In this document: in pieces, positions 1-11,146 of the stretch
How positions within the stretch are numbered: the first letter of the stretch is position 1
Layout: every line of letters starts with the position of its first letter
Source: Ophioderma brevispina
Taxonomy: Eukaryota; Echinodermata; Ophiuroidea; Amphilepidida; Ophiodermatidae
Reading direction: 5' to 3'
Assembly: GCA_023653785.1 (NCBI GenBank)
Contig: JAMKCH010007088.1
Location: forward strand, 31,347-95,346
DNA length: 64,000 bases
The notes under the pieces: model-generated
Databases searched by the model: none
What the model was told of the DNA's origin: nothing
The model's input: the letters and a program-made list of their open reading frames with translations, nothing else
Translations under genes and position numbers: made by a program

Positions 1-366
1 TTGATTGGAAATGGGAAGGAAAAGATGGAAATTTGTGCTAAATAGCCCATTTTTTGCACCCTTTGCCCTGTTACTGGGATTTTTTTGCCAGTGATTGGGA
101 CATTTTAGCACCTACCCATGAACTTTCATTTGCTCATTGGAATTTGGCTACAAGCTTCCTTTATGGTATTTTAGCAGCCGTTTTAAAAGTGACTGTCTTT
201 TAACTCTGCCGAAGCCTCTGTATTACCTTCTCGGAAGGTAACCAAGAAGATGCCCATTTTGGTCTTTTCAGACAGGGTTCCTCAACTTCTTGGTTGTGAC
301 TCACATCACAAATAATTATATTCATACGAAGCCAGTTTCTTTACGGGCCTTAAAATTCGAGTTTTT
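1..366. other. Unannotated AT-rich sequence
   Basis: I see no open frame of coding character, no repeat shared with the rest of the window and no RNA gene here. It is ordinary AT-rich sequence leading up to the inverted-repeat element that starts at about 367. Confidence 0.6.
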
Positions 367-1823
367 TTGCACAACCACCTGGTGATTATTTTTCCAATAT
401 ATCACCTTAAAGGGGGTTTTCCCCCCTGACTAGGATTAGGTATGTCTCCGCCCCGAAATGTTGCCACTATCGCGTACTGCCTATTTCAAAATGGCTGCCA
501 TTGTTTTATGAAAATCGCTATTGTATTTTCATTACGATCAATTTTATCCACGATTAAACAAAATACAGTTTTTACCTTCTGAAGTGGGCTTAAACCTTTT
601 AGTGTCCAATATGGCCGCTGGAAGGAGGCAGGTTTTTGTGAAATGTACCAAATTGCCAAATTGATGGGGTAGAATGCGAGTAATATTTTGAGAGCACCAA
701 AATAGAATTATTTAATGACATTTGTATATTTGCGGACAATGATCTTAATTCATGATGGCGGCGGTTATAAACCCGCTCCGGGGGACATAAATTCAAGAAG
801 AAAACACCCTTTGCACTTCCTTTTTCGACATATAAGAACCATAAGAAAACTATTATACATTTTCCGCCACAATTTTCTCTAGTACTTCTGGCCAATTGCA
901 GACCACTCAACACTAGTTGACGCGGAAAGGACCGATAGGCGCCTCGGCAGTAAGAGAGGGATACAGAGCTGGTGTACCATTCAGAAACAAAGATAGCACT
1001 TGATGTGCTCGAAGACAAATTAGGTCACCATATTTAAATTTTTCCTGCCTAACATATAGGCAACTTTTTCACTTCTTCATAGCAGAGTTTTTTATTTTTA
1101 CTGGGAGACACCTATGATGACGTCACCTATATCCTTCATACAGTCACACCCATTTTTTTATTTTATTGTCATTAGTTGATATGAGCTGTTGTCTTCCTAA
1201 TGCCCATTATAATTCTCCATTTTAAACTACGTTATATGGGCCCAAGTAGTAACCACTATGTCAACGGCACTCTCTCGGACAAGTCCTAGCCCACTTTTTA
1301 ATATTTTTTTTACATCTTGGAATGGGGGATGCTTTAGGGTCATTATTAGAAAGTGTTTTGTTTTAATTAAAACCAAAAAAGAAAAAAATAAAACACTTTT
1401 TTTCTTTCTTCCTGATTACGTACCCCATGACCTAAGAGCGATATAATCCCCAGCCATCTTTAAAAACAGACTGTACGTACTATAAATGCCATAAATTCTT
1501 TTTGAGCTCCAAATTCCACCCAGGTCTTATCAACATTTGCCATTTTTAAGTTCATTTAGCAAATTATGACTCCTTTCGGCGGCCAACTTGGACGCCTAGA
1601 TGTTTAAGCGCCTTCAGCGCCTTTCGTGTGTCGTGGATAAAATTTCTATCTGTACTGAGATTATAATGGCGGTTTTAACATAAAACAATGGTGTCCATTT
1701 TGAAATGAGCAAGGACGCGCTAACGTGCAGCTTTTCCGGGCGAAACATACCTAATATCCCTAGTCAGGGGGACCATCCCCTTCAAGGTGATATATGGAAA
1801 ATTAAATCACTAATTGGGTGCAA
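367..1823. mobile_element. Fold-back DNA element with arms of about 260 bp
   Basis: The left arm (about 367-632) and right arm (about 1570-1823) are reverse complements with scattered mismatches. Matching landmarks are the outer TTGCAC, the TATATCACCTT block (399-409 against 1780-1792), CCCTGACTAGG (425-435 against 1756-1767), TTTCAAAATGG against CCATTTTGAAA, TTTTATCCACGA against TCGTGGATAAAA, and an inner GTCCAA..GGCCGC block. The middle (about 640-1560) has no convincing coding region. A 139-codon minus-strand frame at 599-1018 starts inside the left arm and has no recognised domain. Long arms with a non-coding centre fit a non-autonomous fold-back or Mutator-like element. The superfamily is not determined and no clear target-site duplication was found. 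Confidence 0.7.
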
Positions 1824-1914
1824 CGAACGGAAAATCTGATCAGGCAGCTTATGGACTAGTAGAGCACTGGACATTTTCAAAGTGGTTATAAAAAAAATAC
1901 AAGTACAAGGCTTA

Positions 1915-2254
1915 AAAAAAAAATTGTTGTTTGGCGTAACCCGAACAACCCTAAAAAAACCTGCCAACTCAAAGTTTTTATGCAAATTAGCAAAAGTAAC
2001 ATCAATAGCTTCCGACCGACCCATTATTTTCATCCACAATTAAAATTTTTTTTTTTACCAACACACACGAAAAAATAACAATACAACAAATCAATACTAA
2101 AGCGTAAATAAAAATCTTTGCTATGTCATTGAACAAGGCTTTAGAAGCTTTGTATTCATTTTAGGAGTAAAACATTGAGAAGATCTTTAAAAAAATCCGA
2201 CTGACCGACCTGATATTTTTTTCTCTGTCAACACGCCAAACGACATATTTTTTA
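1915..2254 (+). mobile_element. MITE family A, copy 1 (about 340 bp)
   Basis: This copy aligns along its length with 13091-13431 in the same orientation. Shared blocks include the GCGTAACCCG edge, TTTTTATGCAAATTAGCA, CTGACCGACCTGATATTTTT, and an A/T-rich end reading into GCCAAAC. The two ends are inverted copies (GTTTGGCGTAAC on the left against the complement of the GCCAAAC end on the right). Short length, inverted ends and no ORF fit a MITE. The superfamily is unknown. Confidence 0.65.
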
Positions 2255-3649
2255 TTGCCCAATTTAAAATATGCTTAGTTAGAATTGGAATAAAATGGAG
2301 GAAGTCTGATATTAGTGGTATTTTTCAAACCTCCATTTTCATATGGAAAGTGACTGCCTGCCTTTTTCACTGTACATAGCAACAAACTACAAACAAACAA
2401 CAAGGGGAGCCAGAAGAACTAGTCAATTTGCAATTATTTTTTTTCAGCTGTGGTAGAATCAAAGATAACCAAATTGAAATATAAATCCCTGCCTGTATTG
2501 TACCCACATTGCGAAGGAGATTCCCCATATAATCAGAGAATAAATTCGAGACGAGCAACTTCAACTAGGAGGCGAGTAGATGTTATCTGGCTGGTGTGGT
2601 GTCATTAATCTCCTCGGTGGCTTCGCAAGATAGAGTGATGACAATTTCAAATTCTATTTTTCTCGATTGAATTACAAGTGACATTAGCCTCAACTCGCTT
2701 TGGTTTGTAACGATGTGCCTAACCCTTTCTCTTCCTGCCCTGCTAGTTCTATATAGTTTCTAATATCGCGGGTTTTTGAGATGGCTTCCCAATGCTTGGG
2801 AGGGGTTATTATTTATATATGGCCGGGGGAATGGGAGGATTTGGGGGGTATATAAAAAGGGAGAACGTGAAAATGAAAGACTAAATCTTGGACTGTGACT
2901 CCAGACATTTTCATCTTATTTCAGATATGGTCCAGTGTAAATGCAAAATGTTTTTTATTTTGATAAACTTGAAAAAAAGAATTCTGTGGGCAAATATGTT
3001 GTCATCTTCTGGGTGTGTCCCATTTTGAAGTCGTCCTCAAACTACTGACCTAAGACTAGCCTTGTTTTGACTCTTTGAATTAATTTTTCATGCTGATTCT
3101 AAATATAGTCATGAAAATCAAAAAATGAAACATTTTTATCTCGGAGTGACTACAGCCTTCTGCAGTAAGCCCGAATGGGAACCATCAGTGGTTTGTTGTA
3201 CATCCCTCCATGACAAGGATATGCACAGTTTGAGAGGAGATTTCGATTTTGAATCAAATTGATTTAGCTCACTATCATGTGTCCCCGAAGAAGATGGCCA
3301 AGCTAACTGCAACGTTGATTTGGCAAGGTGTTGATATATCCCTAAAACCAGTCTTGTGCATAATTGTGAAACTACCTCACGGTAGTGAAAAAATTAGCGA
3401 ACTTAAAACAAGCTTGTTTTCGTTTTGCGTACAATTCAGCAAGTTTTGGTCCGGAGGCAGAGGGACGGTGCATGGAGTGGCCGGACCATGCCCCCACTTT
3501 GTTTGCTTGCTGTTTTGTCGCTGGTGAATTCAAATGGCCATTTTCGTCCTCAAACTGCATCGGGAATTTAAAACATTGAGGCGAATGGATGCTGTCAGTT
3601 GTTTGAGCTAATTCTTACACTTTTTTTAACTCCGTGGGCACGACCATAC
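2255..3649. other. Unannotated stretch with one small hairpin and a TATA-like site
   Basis: No gene was recognised. At 2292-2339 there is an exact 10-bp inverted repeat (AAAATGGAGG / CCTCCATTTT) around a 28-base loop. At about 2849 a TATATAAAAAGG sequence follows a G-rich run. The short open frames at 3249-3579 overlap on both strands and have no recognisable domain. Confidence 0.5.
2840..2862 (+). promoter_or_regulatory. TATA-box-like sequence without an attached gene
   Basis: TATATAAAAAGG at about 2849-2860 is a near-consensus animal TATA box. It sits directly after a GGGGGG run and about 30 bases after an A/T-rich box followed by GGCCGGGGG. No convincing coding start follows within the next kilobase, so it may be a chance match in AT-rich DNA. 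Confidence 0.2.
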
Positions 3650-3806
3650 TTACTGTCACTGTCTGATTGGCTCATTACAGTACACACCATTAGAATAGCC
3701 CCTGAGTAACCAATCCAAATATTGCTTCTATATTTCTGTAAAAACCATACCACCATCCTTACAATTCTTGATTGCTCATTACTGATATTGCCTTCCAGTA
3801 CCATCA
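3650..3806 (+). repeat. Orphan monomer of the 95-bp satellite (about 1.6 units)
   Basis: The sequence GTAACCAATCCAAATA, then TTGCTTCTATAT, TCTGTAAA, ACCATACCACCAT, a TTACAGT-like step and TGCTCATTAC follows the monomer of the array at 13477-15794, in the same orientation. Parts of a second unit lie upstream (CTCATTACAGTA). It is more diverged than most array units. Confidence 0.7.
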
Positions 3807-5076
3807 AACTTTGGGCATGGTAGTGTGCCAAGGGTAATAACAAGAAGCCAACCAGCTGTATGGAGTTAATCACATCCAGAAACTGTAACTTAATGGCTTT
3901 TGTAAAAGAAAGTTTATGAAAGCACTTTAAAAAGATGACCAATTTACTTCCTTAAAAGTGAATTTTTGGCATTGACTACTTCAACACATATATTTGAGTT
4001 GCAATCAAAACAACATCTGAAAGTCTTCAAGTTAATTCCAACACACCTAGGATGGAAAATCCAGAATTTAATCTGACAAATGTACCTACTCTACAGCAAT
4101 CGATGGGGGGGGTAAAGCTGCCATCTTTTATTCCCCTGTGTGATATGTTACAAAGTCCACACATAATCCTGAAACAGCAAGCCAGCGAAATATATCATGT
4201 GACTTCAGCCAGTCTGGCCACAAGTCTCATCGGGCCTTGCAAACTTCCGTTGAGCACATAAAGGATAGAAGTACAGTTCATTTGTGGCAGAAAATAGTGT
4301 AAATATAAACATGGCGGCTTCCTTAAATCGTCTACTGGTCTACAAAAATTAAGCATAAAAACATTGTTTTCTGTGCAAGGAATACTCCAATTACATTGAT
4401 AACCATCTGGTATATCGTTTTTGGAGAATTTCATTATATATGTGCATATTCTGCTATGCCAATAAATTCTGTCACTTTACGGTCTCACTCCACTAACACA
4501 CACCCATTGTGTTTCACTGGCCCGCCGCCCCTTGATTTTCAGTTTTTTGCATAATTTTTTTTTTTTTAGTTTTCCAAAATCATTTAAAATCATCCTGTTT
4601 TTTAGCACCAAATTTTCAATTTGGCAAATTTTTTTATAAAAATTTTAAAAAATTTTTCATTTTTTCTCTTATTTTTCAGATTTTGGGACTATTTTAAGTC
4701 ATGTTTTGGAGCTCCAGAAAAGAAAAAAAAATAAAAAAATAAAATTTCGCGCCGACCCGACCCTACTCGAAAGGTCCTCTCGCCCGTAAAACAGGGTTTT
4801 CTTTTTTCGTCGCCTAAAGGGCAATACTTGATCCTCCATCAAACTTGCGATTTTGGTATCATTGGAACATTAGAAACAATTGTATTTTGTCATCACTCAT
4901 CCTTAGGAATATTTTGGCTGACTACTTTCTACACACTAAAATATTGTTTGCAGTTTTGCAGAAATTACTTGTGCAGCTCTTCTTGGGCTATGGTAAAACA
5001 TGCAGTTTACCACTCATTTGAAGTGGTATGTTGAATCAATGACATTTTGAAATTTAGAATTGTTGGTGATGTTAAA
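3807..5076. other. Unannotated AT-rich stretch with homopolymers
   Basis: I found no gene or RNA. Around 4540-4745 the sequence is almost pure A/T with runs of T and A. It ends in a short GC-rich patch (CGCGCCGACCCGACCC, about 4748). The small open frames at 4052-4434 and 4828-5034 have no coding character that I can support. Confidence 0.5.
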
Positions 5077-5757
5077 TAGGCCCTCAGCTAGGAAGGTTTT
5101 TTTAATTGCCCCGTCGGAGGTCAGAAGGTTGAGAAGATTATTCTTATCCAAATTTTTCCGCTGAATCCGAAAATTGAAGTCTTGCATGCAGCAGCCGCCG
5201 GGTTTGTGGGTGGAAAATTGACTTTTTTAACATTTCAGTTACATTTTTAAAGAAATCACCTCAAAATCATGTTTTTTGTCATAAAACCTTTATTTGACAT
5301 CCCTAGATAATGATTTTTGTATCAATGAAAGCAAAAATTTACCTCTATGTACCCAAATAAAGCCTATATCACTTTAATGCTTATTTTGTTACTGAACAAG
5401 ACGATAAATTCGTAATTTTGGGCAAAAAAGTGCATTTTTCGGGCATTTTTTCAATTACCACCCGCAAAACTCACATATTATAAAACTGAAATCAAGTGCT
5501 TCATATAGGAGCCTATGGACTCATTTTCTTACTTTTCATCATCATATAAATGAGACAGAATGGTGGCAATTTACCATTTGTCTTTACAAACAAAATGTGT
5601 CCAAGATTAAAATTCCTAAAATGACAATTTACCTATCAGAGGGAGGCAAAAGAAACTGGAAACCCTGATTTTACTCGCCATTTTGCCTCTTTAAGTCGTA
5701 TAATATCTCAACAATGTGATCAAAATGCTCATTTTCTTATTTAATTTTACAACAAAA
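5077..5757 (+). repeat. Dispersed repeat family X, copy 1; inverted relative to 10370-11146
   Basis: From TAGGCCCTCAGCTAGG at 5077, the sequence matches the reverse complement of the block ending at 11146. Matching landmarks include TTATTCTTATC, GAATCCGAAAA, CTTGCATGCAGCA, AAATCACCTCA, TTTACAAACAAAATGTGTC and CGCCATTTTGC. The similarity continues past 5757 into the ORF at 5758-5961, at least to the GTTTTGCGACCTGTCC block at about 5815-5830, which matches 10400-10415. Copies in both orientations indicate dispersal. No terminal inverted repeats were seen. Confidence 0.7.
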
Positions 5758-5961
5758 TCATTCTTTATCGGGTAAGTATTCACCAAGCTCTACTCTTTTT
5801 AACCAAACAATCGGTTTTGCGACCTGTCCCAGGGTCAATTCAAATCGGATGAATTCTGATGGCCGAATAATTTCATGGATGACCTTCTTGCTAACTTCTA
5901 CACCCTCGTCATCCAAGAAAATAATCTCAAAAGTACGTAAACTTGATGTCAGGCTTAGCAT
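5758..5961 (-). CDS. Protein-like 67-codon ORF, possible orphan exon or repeat-encoded fragment
   Basis: I do not recognise this product. The translation has a balanced composition with alternating hydrophobic and charged residues (for example IIFLDDEGVEVSKK and FELTLGQVAKPIVWLKR), unlike the low-complexity frames elsewhere in the window. That would suit a beta-rich domain. There is an in-frame stop just upstream of the ATG. If this is an exon, the acceptor would be the AG at the CTAAG or CATCAAG steps, preceded by a TTTTTTCTTC tract. The 3' half lies in repeat family X. In the other copy (about 10370-10459 on the plus strand) the GQVA-P core is readable, but the flanks carry a 5-nt length difference and early stops. 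It may be a decayed gene family, a transposon protein remnant or chance. Confidence 0.25.
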   Translation of the reverse strand: MLSLTSSLRTFEIIFLDDEGVEVSKKVIHEIIRPSEFIRFELTLGQVAKPIVWLKRVELGEYLPDKE

Positions 5962-6238
5962 AAGTTAATGAACATGTTCCATATGAAGAAAAAACCTTCC
6001 TATAAGAAATGCTTGGACCCAACATCACATCCTTAAAGGTTGTTTTGAATAATTCTTGCTATTATCACAGGCTTTTACCCATTAACATCAGTACTTTATA
6101 TTTAACATAAGCATAGACATATACCCCTTTGTCATCGCATTTAAATATAATCCATTGACAGATAGCACAACCGCCTACGTCATTCGAAATAACTGTAGCT
6201 CAGCCTAAACCTCACTTTTTCGAATGATAAAAAATGAA
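5962..6238. other. Unannotated
   Basis: No repeat, ORF or RNA was recognised between the family X ORF and the G-rich block. Confidence 0.5.
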
Positions 6239-6239
6239 T

Positions 6240-6660
6240 TTAAGATAAGGTGTGAGTAGATAGAAGATTATATTAGGTTGAGGTGGGGGTAGGGAAGAGG
6301 CGGAGTGAGGGGTATAAACGAAGAGGGATTGGGATGGGGGAGGTCGTGAGTGGGGGATGAGGCAAGAAAAAGTAGGAGGGGGTGAAGTGTAGGATAGGTG
6401 GGCGTATGGCGGAATAAGGTGGAGTGCGCATCGATGAGGGGGTGGGATGTTTATATGGGGTGGGAAGGTAAAGGGGATGAAGGATGGGCCGCGGGAAGGT
6501 GTGAGGTGTGGGGATGATTGGAGGGGAGTTTTACTGGAATGAGGGGGGGGTTGGGGCGTTTATGGCCGGAATGTGGCATAAAAAATTGCTGTAGGGGGCG
6601 GGGTGTTGGGTGAGATTGTTAGACATTGTGGGGTAGGTGGTGGGGCGATGACAGTTACTT
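6240..6660 (+). repeat. G-skewed, G-run-rich low-complexity block
   Basis: About 420 bases of plus strand carry dozens of runs of three to eight G and almost no C runs (for example GGTGGGGGTAGGG, GGGATGGGGGAGG, TGAGGGGGGGG). The G runs are close enough together for multiple potential G-quadruplexes on the plus strand. No tandem unit is evident. Confidence 0.75.
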
Positions 6661-6770
6661 GGGGATAATTGCTGCATCTGGTCGTCGGGGTGTATTGCTG
6701 AATCGTGTTAGGGTCGGAATTTGTGAGTGGTGATGATATAATTTTCCCTTATCCCCCTCCCGTTCCTTTT

Positions 6771-6797
6771 CCCCCCCCCCCCCCCCCCCCCCCCCCC
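6771..6797. repeat. C27 homopolymer
   Basis: This is an uninterrupted run of 27 C, following a CCCTTATCCCCCTCCC lead-in. It lies downstream of a G-skewed block, so base skew flips within about 100 bp. The proline-rich and glycine-rich frames across it are artefacts of the homopolymer. Confidence 0.95.
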
Positions 6798-7059
6798 GCC
6801 TTGGCGTTGCTCCCCCCTCGTTGGGCTGTCCTCTCTCCTTCCCTTCCCGCACCGTTCTGTTGGCTTACTCTATTCCCACACTGCTTAATTAGTGCGAACT
6901 CCGTCTTTGTGACGTTACCCCATATACAAATAATTGTTTCCCTTCTGCGGCCCGCTAAAACATAACAATTAAAAAACAGTAACTGAATATTTTCCATAAC
7001 GTGTCTTTGATTTGTTTCCAGTATGAGGGTAAGCTAACCTATTACAGTAGTTAATGATC
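6798..7059. other. Unannotated
   Basis: Nothing was recognised besides the C/T-rich continuation to about 6860. Confidence 0.5.
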
Positions 7060-7555
7060 ACAATATCATTTTCTTAAGAGTTGGGTTTGCTCCCGAGATT
7101 TCCCGAGGTGGCGCCCTTAATTTTCTAAAAACAATCCTGTTTGTTAATATACATAATGCCCTTGTTCACATAAATTACTAATCACTGTGTGAAATAGCTA
7201 AGGCTCAAACTGATGTTCTTCTATGGGGGAGAAACTCACACTTTGTAATATAATTAAGTACCGGATTTTTTTATACGCATATCCTACGTCAAAAACGAAA
7301 AATCCGATACAACTCTCAAACTTTTGAATTGATCATTTTAGGTGGCTATTTTAGTTTAATAATCCCCGGCGTATGCAGGACCTGGTTTTAGAGGGGGGAC
7401 CCCGAGGGCGTAAGGACCTTAAATAACCGAAATAGGCTGATTTTGCATATTTTGGCATGAACCCCCGTGGGCGGAGCCCCGATAGCACCCCCAAAATACG
7501 CCACTATTAATACACAAAAAAATATATTTACAAATCTCGATCGCCCGTTAAACAT
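7060..7555 (+). mobile_element. Decayed, interrupted copy of MITE family B
   Basis: CTAATCACTGTGTGAAATAG followed by CTAAGGCTCAAA matches the core of the intact copy at 42606-42956. So do the later AATCCGAT, CAAACTTTTGAATTGA and AAAAAAATATATTT blocks and the GAGATTTCC left edge. About 150 bp of unrelated sequence (from about 7358, CCCCGGCGTATGCAGG, to about 7500) interrupts the homology, so something seems to have been inserted. The terminal TTAA-type ends are eroded. Confidence 0.55.
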
Positions 7556-10369
7556 ACACATTGTTTTGTACAGTGATAAAAGAGTGCAGTATTAGAAAAT
7601 GTATAATATATACAAACGGTAGTGCTGGTCTGGTTGTTCAGATCAGAATAATAAAGTGCAATGTCAAAGCATGTGAAAGAGTACTAAATGTTTTTTATGG
7701 TTTGAGAAGCGCTCCTCTGAAAAGACAGTCAATGATTTCCTTGTTCAGGCTAATGGGGGGGGCCCCCTTCAACTGATTTTAAGAAACTGCCAGTTTTATG
7801 ATATCTTTATCCTTCCCATTTTTATACAATGGCTTCAAAGTAGTCTGCATGCTCTTTTTTATTAGCTTGATACCCCACAGCTTCAGAATAAAAAATGATT
7901 CTGACTAGGCTTATTTCAAAGGCAGCTTTTTATGTGACATTAATGGACACAGTAAATCTTGGTTTGGAGGGCCTTCAAGTTGAATTTTACGTTTGTTTTT
8001 ATGATATTGCTGACTTATACTATCTTCTTTTGAGCAAGGAATTCTGCCCCCCTCTAAAAATGGCGTTATCAACGTTGCTACCCAAAAAATGGGGTCGTAC
8101 CTTACTTTGTTAAAATTATCACCCTATTTCTCTCTTGACAACTGACTATAATTTTATTATAAAATAATGGCTTAACATCTTAAACTAAATGAATATTATT
8201 CATGAAGACCAAATGGTTTTATGAAAGAGGCGCAGTATTGGTTTGATCTGCATTGCCATATGCTGATATAAAGGGTATTCCATGGTCCATGGTTTTATTA
8301 GATATTTAAAGCTATCTTTGGAGCATGTTGAGCATACTTGATGTCTTAAGTCGTTTTAATTTAGGTGGATAATTTTATCAGTGGTTCAAGACATTTATAA
8401 CATCAAAAGAGTTAATGAGTTTCTTAGTAGACCTATCGACATGCCACATGCAATTTGCAAAGGCTGCTCTATTTTGTCTGTTCCTTTTTGCCATTGAAAT
8501 CTTTGGCTATTCGCAGTATGATAAAATTAAAGGGTTTTAAGTTTGCAACTTTTGAAAAGACAATTATAGTTTGTTGGGCAGATGATACATATGTTTCCTA
8601 CTGGGAATTGGAATCTTTCAAAGCCCTTTTCAAACACTTGAATAAATTACTTCTTTATCAATTGCATGATTAAACTTCAAAATCTGAGGCCATCGCCTTG
8701 GCAGGGACCGATTTTCATCCTTGAAAAGCAGGTCTACCTGAAATGAGATCAAAACATTTGGAAGCTTTGGAGTTCTTTCTTGATACAATGCTCTTTTTGA
8801 CCTCAATTTTAATTCCCAAACTTCAATCAAATTGAAAAATAACCCTTAACTGTTGGAGAAGTAAAAATGTATCGCTTTGGGGTAACGACTGTGATGAAGT
8901 CCGTTGTTGGTGCCGCACTTTGCATTTTTTTTATCTGTTTCTGTGTGGTAACATTTCCAAATATGGTTTTCAGAAGATAATTGGTCTTTTTTATAAATTA
9001 TTTGAAATGGTGGCAATGACATAGATTTTTTTTTTTTTTAAGCTGATGTCATTTGGCACTTGGGTTTGGGTGTGGGTACCCACCACAACCCTTGCTTCTT
9101 GCTGCTGTGGTGGTCTTCGCCCTGTGTCCCTCTTTTTTAATTTTTCGGGCTTTAAAACATAAATGGGATAAACAGGTATTGACCCCGACTACTCTCCCCC
9201 ATTTTTTGGAAATCCCAGTGATTTGTTTTGGAACATTTTCATCCGGATTGGAATCCGAGTCTTGTTTTATTACTCCATTTGTCAATTAAGTGAAAGCATT
9301 AAACTGTAATATTTATACAGAAACAAACACTACGATAGTGTTTTTTATCTTCAGGATAAAAATGTTTCAGCTGAAAACAAAAAGGTTATTCTATTACCCG
9401 ATTTTGTCAAAACCGCTGAAATGTTGTTATTGAATTGGGGGGGGGGATACTTCATCTCTAAAAAGAAAAAAAAAGCATTCGTTAATGAATGGTATTAGTT
9501 GGGATTTTGGTTTCCAACCACAATATATTCAAAGATAATTGTGTTTTAATATCTGCTTCCTCGTGGTGGCGAAAAAGTTCCAATAATTATGTCTATTCAA
9601 TTCTGTTGAAGTTAAAATAAATTGGATTGATTTTTTAGATAATTAATTGGAAGAATCTGACCTGGAACTGGGGTTCATAATAGTAACTTCAAATGTTTCA
9701 ATCAGACCCAGTCAGATCTGTTTATGTTAAGCTTTTCCACGGGTCATTTTGCACAACCAATTCCTTCACCAAGCGGAAATGTTGTTGTTTATCCAACTGT
9801 TACGTCTGTAATGAGTTGCCAGAATCAATGTACAATGTTTTTGTTTCTGATCTGTGGAATGTAACAAGATGTCTCCACTGGAGTGTTTTATATCATAATA
9901 TCATCCTAAGGAGTCTTTTGGCGTTTTTCTAAGTTTGCGAAAATATTTGATATGAAAAAAAACGACGACCTCCAAGCAGACACTTGTCTAATTCCCCGTT
10001 TTATGCCGATATTTTTACAAGTTCAGATTTCACAAAATAACCCCAGTTTTGTCGCTTTTCAATTTGCTCAAATTAAAACAAAAAATTGAATTAAAATGGC
10101 TGAAAGTAAAGAAAGTCTAGAGCAGCATTTTCAAGAACTATTGGACTATTGACCTTGAAGCCTCATGATCTTTGTTGATGGTCATTGTGTACATTTTGTT
10201 TATAATCCATGGCGACTCAAATGGATATGAGAGAGGTGTGTGTTGTTTGAAAATGTTTTTGTTCTGTCTTTTTGTTCTTCGTCCTGTTTTTTTCTGCAGT
10301 TTTGATAAATAAAAACCTATACAAGAAAAAAAAAATTAAAGCACACACACAAATAATTCTGCAGATGTT
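7556..10369. other. Unannotated 2.8-kb stretch
   Basis: I found no recognisable gene, RNA or shared repeat. Small open frames of 60-80 codons (for example at 7561-7776, 7895-8113, 8455-8673, 9053-9289 and 9693-9932) are isolated and have no domain signature. Overlapping frames on both strands at 9049-9289 argue against coding there. A short G10 run occurs at about 9438. Confidence 0.45.
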
Positions 10370-11146
10370 CTTATAAATTTGCATCCAATGTTAATCCACG
10401 GACAGGTCGCAAACCCGACTACTGTATTCAAAAGAGCTCTGCGAATACTAAACGATTGAAATATCTTCTATTAAATTAAATCTAAGAATGAACATCTGTT
10501 GATCACACATGTTAGATATTGCCACTTAAGATGCAAAATGGCGCAGTGAAAATCGGATCCAGTTTCCTTTTGATTCACGTCTATGTGTTTAATGTTTCGT
10601 TTTGGGGAGTATTTTAAGAAAAATGGCAATTGTCGATCTTCTGACACATTTTGTTTGTAAAGACAATGGTAATTATCGCCATCTGTCTCATTTAATATGA
10701 TGATAAAAATTAAGAAATGCATCCAAAGATTCTAGCTGAATCCATTATTTCGTTTTAATCACTTATGGAATTGGGTTGTTATTGAAAACAGGCCAAATTG
10801 CACTTTTTGCCAAAATTAGGATTGGTTTTTTTGCCTCCCTTCAGCTAACAAAAACACATAAAGTGATATATGGTTTATTTGGCTAAATAGAGTACAATTC
10901 TCCTTTCATTTGATACAAAATCATTATCATGGGATGTAAAATAAAGGTTTATGACAAAAACAGGATTATGAGGTGATTTCTTTAAAAATATTACTGAAAT
11001 AGAAAAAGGTCAATGTTCACCACAACCCGCGGCTTGCTGCATGCAAGACTTCGATTTTTCGGATTCAGCGGAAATTTTTAGATAAGAATAATCTTCTCAC
11101 ACATCGACCTCAGACGGGGCATAAAACCTTGCTAGCTGAGGGCCTA
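10370..11146 (-). repeat. Dispersed repeat family X, copy 2 (inverted)
   Basis: This is the reverse complement of 5077 to about 5850. The outer end GCTAGCTGAGGGCCTA at 11146 corresponds to 5077, and GGACAGGTCGCAAA at about 10400 corresponds to the C-terminal part of the ORF in copy 1. The reading frame there is not kept: a stop lies upstream at about 10337 and the spacing differs by 5 nt. The two copies are about 4.5 kb apart and point away from each other. Confidence 0.7.

Noticed and set aside
10300..10459. A terminal exon with a strong TTTTTTTCTGCAG acceptor
   Set aside because: The frame that ends at 10459 has a stop at about 10337, and the frame that opens at the acceptor meets TAA at about 10373, so no single frame joins them.
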